Shown here: in pieces, positions 55,265 to 64,000 of the stretch
How the letters are laid out: each line of letters opens with the position of its first letter
Numbering within the stretch: position 1 is the stretch's first letter
DNA from: Gnetum montanum
Lineage: Eukaryota > Streptophyta > Gnetopsida > Gnetales > Gnetaceae
Assembly (NCBI GenBank): GCA_015680685.1
Contig: MNCI01028846.1
Location: forward strand, 260,890-324,889
Direction: 5' to 3'
Length of the DNA stretch: 64,000 nucleotides
Made by a program: the position numbers and the translations under genes
The notes under the pieces: generated by a model
Databases searched by the model: none
What the model saw: the letters and a program-made list of their open reading frames with translations, nothing else
What the model was told of the DNA's origin: nothing

Positions 55265-56745
55265 ATTAACTAACAAAACTAATATCATGCATTGAAAACT
55301 TAATCTCTTATAGAAAAATAAAATTTGAACATAAACACTAGTTTAAAAGATACTCCATGAAAATCTTTGCTTGAGACCTCTCAAAAATGTTCTAAACATT
55401 CCATGATAAAACTAACATTGAGATGTGAGGGAAAAGACCCCCATCTCTGATTTTTCAAACTCATCATTTATCTGACAATCCATCTCACTAATAGATGAGA
55501 AAGCATTATCCAATGAGAAAGCATCTGAAACATTAGTAGAAGTAGAGAGAGAAGGTAATACCTTAAGGGCTTTTTAATTAAGATTAGTATTTGCAGGTCT
55601 CTTCTTTTTACATTATATTAAGCAAAATCCTTCTACATTGACACTTTCAATCTAGTCCTTGCTAAAAAAATATTTTGTAAAGAAGAATTCACTTTAAATA
55701 TAAAAGATTTACTGACACCTTCAAATTTAAAAGGATTAGGAAAAGGTTGAGAAATTGTTAAAGAAAATTTCATTTGTGCCTCTTGAAAATTACAATTATT
55801 TTCCTTTTCTAAAATTTTTTGTTACTTTTTCTTACAAACAACTTTTTTAATAAAAAGAAGACAAATCCCAATAACATGGGCTTCATGATGACAATAACTG
55901 TAACATCCTTATAAATTATAGTATGTAATTTAAAAAAAAAACATTAATTACCTACCTTAAGTTTTAATTCTATCTTCCTCTACTATAAATCAATCTCTAC
56001 AAAATAATGTATCATTGTACACTAGCTAGTAACATTTTTTATTTTGTTTTGAGGATTGTACCAATTCTACTAATAATTTTTATTTTAATACTTTGAAAAA
56101 TAAAAAGAATATTTTCTTATTCAATCCACTAAAAAATTTTATAATAATCAAAAGAATTAGAATCAAAATTCACTTTCCAATCCTGAGCAATAAAAGTATT
56201 ATGCTAATCCATACAAAATTTAAGATCTAAGCATTTCTTAACAATTTCAAAAGTTACCAATTAAAAAAGAAAAAAGATTGAGAAAATTAATGGGCAAGCA
56301 AAAAATTAATTTGATAACACTCAAGGATACCTTGAATCATCAATGTAAATCCCTTATTCCGATGAATAAATCCAATAATTTGTAGAAAGATATATTGAGA
56401 AGTAATATTGTTTGACAAATACTCATGTAAATCATCAAGTAAAACAAAACTAACATCTTCAAAATCCTTTACAATCTTCACAATCCGAGGGACATTAGTC
56501 TTCTTGATCTTTAGACCATCTCTTGCTAAAAAAGTTTCTACTATAATATCTTCATAAGAAACCCTTGAGAATGAGAGAACTTCAAATACTTATTTTGGTA
56601 GGCAACTTAAAGATGATAGTTTTTTAGACTCTATGGATGTGCCTAATAGGACATTCTCAGTAGGAGGACTTGAAAATGGTAATAAAATTTTCATATTTGA
56701 TTGAATCTAAGTCAAACAATGAGTGGTTACCAAAACCAGAACTAG
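55265..56745 (-). pseudogene. L1 ORF1 remnant
   Basis: Minus-strand frames give KVFEVLSFSRVS-like and IVKIVKDFEDVSFVLLDDLH blocks (the latter at 56400-56481), followed by QIIGFIHRNKGF. At 55866-55918 a GCYSYCHHEAHVIGICL run looks like the CCHC knuckle of plant L1 ORF1 proteins. Many stops and a SINE downstream. A role in RNA binding is known for the family, not shown here. Confidence 0.65.
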
Positions 56746-56761
56746 ATAACTATATATACTG

Positions 56762-56905
56762 ACTAGCAAGACTCTTGATTTGGAAACTCCAAGTTATGGA
56801 TTCAATTTTAGTAGCTAATACAAAATTATAAAGATCTAATTTGACTATATGTGTTGGGGGTAACTAATATTAAAACAAAGGTTTCAACTTCTGATACCCC
56901 TCCTC
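56762..56905 (+). mobile_element. SINE family 1, 5'-truncated
   Basis: ACTCTTGATTTGGAAACTCC, GGATTCAATTTTAGTAG, then a tail with GGTTTCAACTTCTGATACCC matching the other copies. Lies at the upstream border of the L1. Confidence 0.65.
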
Positions 56906-56944
56906 TTTAAAGCCATATATACTCCTAGACATATCAATAAGAAA

Positions 56945-57015
56945 TTAAGTAAAAATTTATAACTCAATACTACCTAGTAGAATTCAACCTAAAACTTAGA
57001 GTTTCCAAAGCTAAG
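56945..57015 (-). mobile_element. SINE family 1, short inverted copy
   Basis: Minus strand TTTGGAAACTCTAAGTTTTA, GGTTGAATTCTACTAGGTAG, GAGTTATAAATTTTTACTT. Only the middle of the SINE is present. Confidence 0.65.
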
Positions 57016-57175
57016 TCAAATAATTTTATATAATGATAATATTTAGTCTCTTGAGGTAATTTTAGGTCATTGTCTTCCTACCTAGATTTGTAGTGTCTTA
57101 CTTCATATGGTTAAGCCTAGGTAAGGTGTATAACCAATGATTTGGAGTGGCCATGATATAAAATAAGTGAAATAA

Positions 57176-57324
57176 TAATGAGGTGTTAGCTTAGTGATAC
57201 AACTCTTGGTAGGTAATCCTAGGTCATGAGTTCAATTCTACTAGGTAGCACTGAGTTATAAACTTCTATAAATCTTGGGGTGTACCTATGTTTAACTTAT
57301 TTTGAGTTCCAACGCCCCCTAAAC
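57176..57324 (+). mobile_element. SINE family 1, complete copy with 12-bp target duplication
   Basis: 149 bp flanked by TAAGTGAAATAA on both sides (57164-57175 and 57325-57336). GGTGTTAGCTTAGTGATAC is A-box-like and GGTCATGAGTTCAATTC holds a B-box-like stretch, so a tRNA-derived promoter is likely. Best-defined SINE here. Confidence 0.85.
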
Positions 57325-57832
57325 TAAGTGAAATAAGAAAGTAATACTTATTAATTTTCATATTAATAAAAAAAATTAAATCCTAATTAGACTAGGATAA
57401 TGAGTGTCCATCTTTAACTTCACGTTCCTATAAATGCATTTCAATTGTTGAATTTCTAAGTAATATCACTACTAGACATACCAAGAAAATTTCTCCAAGG
57501 ACTATCAAGCTAATACGTGTTAATGCTTAAAGTTAGACCATGCTCATTCTACCATTAACTTTCATGAGATGAAATGTAAACATTATGCTAGGAAAATAAT
57601 AAATAAAATGAGAAAATAAATCTAAGCTAAGTTAGAGCATTCAAATGAACAAGAATCCATTTCAATCTTTATTGTCATCATGAATGTATGTAGGTACAAT
57701 CTACTCAAATAAAGACTTCAATTAATGGACTCAAATTCATGTTACATGTAGTTGTTGATTATTACAATGAATAAGAAATTTATGTATTAACCATCAAATG
57801 GTACCATAAATGTGGCTAGTAAGCACATATTT

Positions 57833-58024
57833 ATATATAATTATGACTAGGAGGCATCACATCAATGATGTTGTAGTCACAAAGTATCGACTATTTATAT
57901 GTAATTATGTCTAGGAGACATCACATCAATGATGTTGTAGTCACGAAGTATTAACTATTCATATGTAATTATGTCTAGGAGACATCACATCAATGATGTC
58001 ACAGTCATGAAGTATCAACTATGA
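57833..58024 (-). repeat. U3 tandem array of element E LTR, three 64-bp units
   Basis: GGAGRCATCACATCAATGATG recurs at 57850, 57914 and 57978. Each unit includes the palindrome ACATCAATGATGT. The array ends directly upstream (minus strand) of the LTR TATA box. A further inverted pair ATGATGTCA/TGACATCAT sits at 58021-58044. Confidence 0.9.
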
Positions 58025-58047
58025 TGTCATTGATGTGACATCATTGC

Positions 58048-59006
58048 TGATGAGTGGCGAGGTACGCCTACACTCCACCATACGAATATGAGCGTGCACA
58101 CGCGATCCGGTCGAACTCCGCAGACTGAATGCCTTAACACCACAAGAAATGCTTGGGGTTAATCGTTCGTTGTCTTCCCAAGCTTGCTTGTAAGTGTCAC
58201 GGTGTACGGTTAAGCAAGTCTGAGGTATTTGATTTTTTTGGTATTTTCGGCTTATCTCCTATGCTATCAGAGAGAAAGGGTTGAGAAACTAAGCTAACAC
58301 TAACTAAAGATCTAAGTCTAAATTAACTAGCGTCAGCATCCATTCCCACTTACCGGACACACCCTGAACTATGCAACTGTGGCTTACCAAACGCTAATCG
58401 TTACTGGGATCGCTGCACGTAACGCAAGTGCTCGAAGTGGTCGTACTGAGGCATCTATTTAGCTTAAGTGTGATAAGCAGCTGATTCCTTAGCTAGTCGT
58501 ACACACCCGTGGGTGCTCGTAACTAAGTCGTACTTATCACACGTTCTAGCCTAGCAATGAGTAGCCGATTCCTTGACTAGCCGTACACATTGGACTACCA
58601 CTGGGATTACCAAGCGTAGAATCTTGGAATACGCTACTGGGTTACCAAGCAGCCAATGCTCGTAATCAAGTCGTACTTGTACGCACTAGGAAAGCAATAA
58701 ATAAACAACAATAAATGAAACCACGTGCTGCAAGGTTTATCCAATCAAGTTCGTCAACTTGGGTTCAGGTTACAAGTTGCTCGAATAAAGAGCCGTTCAC
58801 TCTAGGACTCCTACTGCAGGCACATGGGAAAAATTCTAACTCTGGAGTGATCAATCTGCCAGAGCTTCGCTACTTCTAGCCAAGATTGGGAAATGAAGGA
58901 AGTGCCGCCTCTTATTTATAGATATGGCGGCGGGACGCGATATCGCAGGGGAAGACGCGATATCACGTACGCGATATCGCGGCCCAGTGCATGTCGCGTC
59001 TCATCA
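58048..59006 (-). repeat. Solo LTR with perfect target duplication, inside LTR of E
   Basis: 959 bp, TGATGAG to CTCATCA, flanked by ATTGC (58043-58047) and ATTGC (59007-59011). TATAAATA on minus at 58913-58920 with GCGATATCGC-type palindromes upstream (58938-58983). Richer in CG than the surroundings, so young. Confidence 0.92.
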
Positions 59007-59279
59007 ATTGCTAATTACAAATATATTTATATTATTCATCATATTTATATACTTAACTAAAAATTCATCCTTGAGACATACAAAAAGGAAGAAAGCACTT
59101 ATAAAATTTATAAGAGTAAAACTAACTAATTGTTGGCTAACTAACTAGTTAAATGACATTACAAGAATGTAAGTATCACATTACAAAAATTTATTTGAAT
59201 GATGTACATTATAAACAATCAAAGAATACTAGAATAAAAGGCATAAAAATTTTACAAAAATTCAAAATTCTTCAAAATT

Positions 59280-62200
59280 ACCAACAATGGATCTTCATGT
59301 AGTTTTTGGAAATGGTAGATATTTCCTTAGTGCCTACTTTTCTTGCATACTAAATTTGCTTAAGATGGACCTATATTTTTCTTCATCTATTTGTGGATCC
59401 CCAGTAGTCTAAGCAAGATTAGCTAGATCATGTGTAAGTAGGACTTTTCATGAATAGGAAAAATTAGGGAATATCTTATTAACTTGGATAAACTAAGCGA
59501 CAAATGTAATTTGCTTTATTTTAAGCACCTTTGCATAGTTGTTGAGTTGTTGGTAGTTTACTATGCATTTTGCTAGATCCTCTACCACATCTTTCTATCC
59601 TATGAACTTGACCAAATGACTTCTAACTTCCCATTTACAACATGTAGCTTTTGGTTAGTTTGATTATGAATTTGGCATTCACATTCATACACTAAAAATG
59701 TAGCTACAAGTTTCCTCTCTAATTTCCTCTTAGATTTGTTGATAATTAGCATTGCCAAATTTTAGTATTAGAAGTTGGCTAGCTCCAGCTAATGGGTTAG
59801 GTCTTCTATGTGTAAATTCTTCATCTTAAGTTTTGCTTGTCCAATTTCATTGTTTGCATCCAATATTCCTGGCCATGGAATCATACCTAGTTATTGCAAA
59901 GTAGCATTTAGCTTCATTGAAGCTATTTGCATGTCCTTCTTATTAATTTCCTTTTACCTCTCAACCTAGTATTTATAGTGATTCTTAATGTTTTTATGCT
60001 AATTTGCCTCATTCTTCCATGTGGAAATTTTGATTATTTATTGATGAATCATTCTCACTTCTTACATGGAGAGAAAGTCATTCTTCTTAACCAACCATGA
60101 TATCTCTAAATTAGCTTTTGTCATTTACATCTAGATGTGCTAGAGGTGTTTTTCAAGTATGTCCTTTCTACAAATCCTCTATAACCTTCTATTCCCATAA
60201 ACAATACCCTTATTCTCCTTCTCCAATGTAATAATGATCTTTTATAGAGCATTTGATTCAGTCTTTACTTAGGAAGCATCCCATGTGGTAATTTCCTTCT
60301 TCATTTCTACTATTACAACTTGGGATGTTAGCCTTGAAATATCATTTATTCTAAATTATTTCTAGTGCTCTAGTACAACATGTTGTATAAGGTTACTTAG
60401 CTAGACTTAGACTTGGATGATTTCATCTTGCATTTTACACATATCTTTCTTAGCCAATTATCACTAAGCTTTAGACAATGCTCGCTTTCCCTTAAGGGCA
60501 ATACGTTCATAATACAAGGTGATGAAATTATTAAGAATGTCAAAGAGATTTTCAAAAAATTTTCATGTTTGCATTAGTTTATCTAGCATGTTCTCATGCT
60601 CCTCTATCATCATGTGTCTAGGAAGTGCTTCTCTACTCCTTGAAAACACTTTGATGTCTTGTTATACATCAAAATTACAAATTGACATTACAAGAACATT
60701 CAAGATCTGACTCATGAGATTAGTAAGCACTTCTCCCACCACCTCTTGTTTTTGAAATATGATAATGATAATGGCCCTAGATCCTTAGTCTAGTATTACT
60801 TGAAATGATACTACATTATCTAAGATCACAAGTCATTCTTCTTTTGGTGTAATTGGACTTCATTCATGGTTGGGTTCATTATAGCTTATGATATACTTAT
60901 TGATATGGAAAAAAATATGTCAAATTAATTAGTCCTCTAACTAATGCTCTATATGATGTATTGAAAATGTCTTATGGAAGAATGGTACATACTAAAATCG
61001 CTTGTAGATGCTTGTGCATTAGCTCCAATCGTAGTAGTTTTTAGAGTGCTAGGTTCTATACCTATAGTTTCTCTTATTAATATTGTGGTAACAGGCATGA
61101 AAGGAATTATAGGCATGGTGGAATTGGTGGTTATTGCTTCTATGCTTTGTGTGAATGGTGGGTCCTACACTCTTCACACAAACATGGACTTCATGATTTC
61201 TAACCATAAGGCCATTAGTACATGCCTCAAAGTGTCATTTATGTATCTAGATATTCCACCCATTTTGTAAAGTTTTTGGATTAGACATGGAAATATAAGG
61301 ATCAACCTACTTGACCTAGATTCTATGAGCCTACACTCAATCTTGAAGAAGAAAAAATGAGGTAAGTTAGTAACAAATTTTCTACATAATATTGCATAGG
61401 CATATGCAAACGAGAAGATTATCTTCTTTAGATACACCATTGGAGTAAAGTAAAACATTATAATCTTGAAATATACTGATGAATCCTGATTTTCCAATCC
61501 CTGATATCGAGTCCTCGATATCGGGTACATGATATCGCAGCCTGGGCAATGGTATCGTATATACGATATCGTGATTCCTATATGGACCTATAAATACCAC
61601 ACTCAGGCACACAGGAGAAGAGAAGGGGGAAGATAGTGTTAGAGTAGGATCTTTTTGTCAGTTTTCAATTCATTTCAATTCTTTCCCTGGTGCATGCCTG
61701 TAGTGTGATGATTGTAATTGTATGAAACCTTTACTCAAGTGTGACATACTTGGACATGCACATGATCAGCAATAAAGATCGAGATTACTCCATCATTGTA
61801 GCATTTACTTAGCTTTTAATTCCTTCCATTGTTAATTGTTTATTATTGTCTTTTAATCCATATTTCCTTTATTGTCATTTACATTGCCTATTGATAAATT
61901 TGGAATGAGTATGACTTCATCACAAGCATTTAAGTGTGACTACTTGGTATCCCAATAGCGTATCTAGGAGTGCTTAAGTAACATGTGCTTGGTAATCATA
62001 GAAGTAGTACATGAAGTCTAAGATGTGTATGGATGATCAAGGATGGATGCTCATCACGTTTAGGCTAGCTTAGATTTTTCTTCATATTTCTCATTAGCTT
62101 AATCAAGGTTATTCTCTACTGTCCTTAGGAGCAACATAGTGATAGGAAACAGATCACACACCTCACTCTGGACTAAACCATACATGATAAAGCAATTACT

Positions 62201-62980
62201 AGTCTAGGTGGGAAGACAATGAACTACGATCAACGTGTAACTATCTAGATATCACAACTAGCCCATCTGCAGAGTTCGATCGAATCCTACATGAACACTT
62301 GTATTCATATGATTGAGTGTAGGGATACCTAGCCACTCGTCATATACCTTCATAGTAGTGGTTATGAAGTTGTAATCCTTGTAATTAACACTATATGCAC
62401 CCTAGGCCTACATGTTATTAGTGTCAAAACTAGACATGATAAATACTTCTACAAGTTTGGATCCCATGTTTGTAATGCCTATTAGAATTTTATCTTCCTT
62501 GTTCTGTTTGATTACCTATCCCTCTAAAAAAGACAAGTTTTTCCAAGGTATCATTTCTCATGATTTGTCAACATGGACAAAAGTATAGAGACTTGCAAAA
62601 ATATTTTAACCTTTAGTGAATTCAATTTTAGGAAGATGGTAAAGTTCTAGTTAAGAAGAAAATTTTTTAACATAAATTTATCCTAGATGGCCCTAAGTAG
62701 GAGTTTAAGAGAATGACCTCTAATTCATGAGTTGTAGCTTCTCTTTACACAAGTGCTTTTGATTGTATACATTGCACTAACTATACTTTAGCTTCCTCAA
62801 GCATAGGCTTCCTAGCATGTGACTACTCTAGTTGTGATTCTTAGCCATGTCCTTTGCCTCTATCATGTTCTCCTTTTGGCCTTGTCTTTTATCCTTGCAG
62901 TGGACCTTCAACTTCAAGAACTTTCTTTAGCATCTTTTGTAATCACCAAAGGATTAAAGTTAGTTTGGCAATTTTTCCTT
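59280..62980 (-). pseudogene. Element E additional ORF, split by a solo LTR
   Basis: Homolog of 48429-51164. Matches with C, in order: ITTTMKVYFKI / LTTVEPTYFKI; NLPHFFFFKIE / NLPWLIYLKIE-like; LIQKLYKMGGI / LIKKLFKRRGI; HENMLDKLMQT / HEELLDQLVGT; TWKNEA in both; LELANF*Y*NLAML / MDLANLRYANLAML; YECECQIHNQTNQKL / YEAESKHHKETK*KL. The solo LTR (61477-62342) interrupts the codons for VYFKI, and the frame resumes when it and one TATAC copy are disregarded. Stops are frequent. The upstream limit near 62980 is approximate. Confidence 0.7.
61477..62342 (+). repeat. Solo LTR with perfect target duplication, inside additional ORF of E
   Basis: 866 bp, TGATGAATCC to CTCGTCA (last block one base off CTCATCA), flanked by TATAC (61472-61476) and TATAC (62343-62347). 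TATAAATA at 61589-61596, with GATATC palindromes at 61503-61575 upstream. Confidence 0.92.
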
Positions 62981-63336
62981 AGGAATTAACCCTTATCAAA
63001 ATCCTAATTTGAGGTCAAATCTTTGAAAAACCTAGTGTTATAGGCTCAAGCATTAGCTAGATATCATTTTCAATGTCCTAAGCTAACTAAAAAATTGAAT
63101 TTTTAGTTATTCTATTGTTAAAATTACTATAACATTAAAAGATAAGGATTTGAAAAATTTGCTACCTAAGCAACCCCACAACAAGAATGTAGCTTTAAAA
63201 GCACAACAATTTTTGAACAAGATTAAACAATGATCATATGTGCAAGATATTATTGTTAAAAGGTTTTTGGATAGCTTCCTAGCAAAAACTCAACTCTTTT
63301 GAAACTCAAAAAGCATAAAAGAATGGAAGGTGGTTG

Positions 63337-63346
63337 AATATATAAA
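63337..63346 (-). promoter_or_regulatory. Candidate internal TATA of element E
   Basis: Minus strand CTTTATATAT followed by TCAACCACC, in the same place in the spacer as TATAAATATGTGCAACC in A. Third independent copy of this block. Confidence 0.35.
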
Positions 63347-63792
63347 GATATTTTTTATGGTTATGACATCGATTTAGCATCATATTAGATGAAATGCCCT
63401 AGTAGCGATGTTACTGCTGAAAGAATTTGATCTTAAACTTTGTTTTTTAAGGTTTCTGAGCATTAATTTTGAAATTTATAGGTTATTTGAGCCTCCTAGG
63501 ATCCATTAGGTTGAGATGTGGGTCCCAACAATGTTCATTAGCTTAGAAAATCATGAAATTACATTCATTAGCTCCAAAAATAGGGAAAATGTGTAGAAAA
63601 TCATAGGAAATTAATCAAAATTTATAAAAATCATTAAAAATAACTAAAAAATTTACCACATTGGAGGGTTATGGTACATGAAGAATAAGAAAATATTTGA
63701 GATTCCTAACTCATTGCTCTTGCATAACCACTCTAAAAGATGTCCATAGGCATCTTGATGGTTAAATGATAATTATGAACATAGTTCAACAA

Positions 63793-63960
63793 GGAGGCGT
63801 TAGCCTAGTGGTTAGGCTCTTGATTTAAAAGCTTCAAGTCATAGGTTTTGATTCTAGTGGGAAATGTTAAGTTATAAAGTTTTAATAAGATTGTATTATA
63901 ATTATTTTAGGATTCCAACATCTCCCCACCTTCCCCTCCCCTCCCAAAGTAAAATACATA
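63793..63960 (+). mobile_element. SINE family 1 copy
   Basis: GGCGTTAGCCTAGTGGTTAGGCTCTT; TAGCCTAGTGG (63801-63811) fits the polymerase III A-box consensus. GGTTTTGATTCTAGTGGG is the B-box region. The tail ends in a CCCCACCTTCCCCTCCCCT run. Confidence 0.75.
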
Positions 63961-64000
63961 AGCACCCATTTCTTGGAGAATCTATCCTATGCAATACACA

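Larger units (their letters stand above)
29480..56745 (-). mobile_element. Old L1-type LINE, split by nested insertions
   Basis: Minus-strand L1 starting near 56745 (ORF1) and ending with an A run (plus-strand T run 29480-29488). Removing element C, the solo LTR and two SINEs leaves about 5.1 kb, close to full length for a plant L1. Segments: 54502-56745, 52279-53476 and 29480-31542. The FEKAYD-type motif is rejoined across element C. Confidence 0.85.
57016..59041 (-). repeat. Element E 3' LTR, interrupted
   Basis: On the minus strand starts TGATGAATAATA at 59041, preceded by CAAGGATGAATTTTTAGTT, matching the end of C (GAGGACAAGTTTTCATCC). TATATAAATATGTGC (RC of about 57825-57837) is the TATA block. 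The far end still shows a TCATTGTCTTCC...TATGGTTAAG block shared with the D LTR (57070-57115). About 0.9 kb once the solo LTR and SINE are removed. Confidence 0.75.
57016..64000 (-). mobile_element. Element E: partial Ty3/gypsy element, additional ORF plus 3' LTR
   Basis: Minus-strand element entering from the right edge: post-pol spacer (about 62980-64000), internal TATA (63337-63346), additional ORF (59280-62980), 3' LTR (57016-59041). It is interrupted by two solo LTRs and two SINE family 1 copies. gag and pol, if they exist, lie beyond the window. Confidence 0.8.

Overview
The window reads as nuclear DNA of a land plant with a large, repeat-dominated genome; a gymnosperm such as a conifer is my guess from the AT-rich, heavily decayed transposon landscape and a multi-kilobase intron full of repeats. 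No bacterial, organellar or viral gene set is visible. One host gene can be assembled. Nearly everything else is transposable-element sequence in several age layers.

Host gene (16200-29071, minus strand): seven exons with GT-AG borders and compatible phases give 451 codons including the stop (450 residues). The product has one predicted membrane segment and belongs to a family I cannot name. Intron 5 (16509-25191) is 8.7 kb and holds a Ty1/copia RNase H fragment, RTE-type LINE 3' tails, a SINE, a 29-bp-stem hairpin, a ~4.3-kb head-to-head inverted duplication of a plant transposon protein gene, and a 110-bp tandem duplication.

Left of the gene (1-15744): the 3' part of a Ty3/gypsy element (A), an LTR, a decayed gag-pol (B), an RTE-like LINE, and an L1-type LINE fragment bordered by single Ns and an 87-bp direct repeat.

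Right of the gene (29480-56745) is a nested stack. An old minus-strand L1 LINE was split by Ty3 element C (+, 31543-52278, 5-bp duplication ATAAT/ATACT), by a solo LTR (53477-54501, GCATT/ACATT) and by SINEs. The 5' LTR of C was itself split by Ty3 element D (-, 32034-40286, GAAAC/GTAAG). A 792-N assembly gap lies inside D.

Far right (57016-64000): element E, a minus-strand relative of C, keeps its extra ORF and 3' LTR. Two younger solo LTRs with perfect 5-bp duplications (ATTGC and TATAC) and several SINEs interrupt it.

The Ty3 elements share TGATGAG...CTCATCA LTR ends, a tRNA-Asp-type primer binding site and an Athila/Tat-like reverse transcriptase. Downstream of pol they carry an additional ORF (seen in A, C and E), with a transposon-protein-like front half and a coiled-coil back half. 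It is preceded by a conserved TATA-containing block that could be an internal promoter. Each LTR subfamily has its own tandem array of short palindromes just upstream of the LTR TATA box. This second transcription unit with palindromic promoter modules is my best candidate for an undescribed system. All element copies here are broken, so they are fossils of it.
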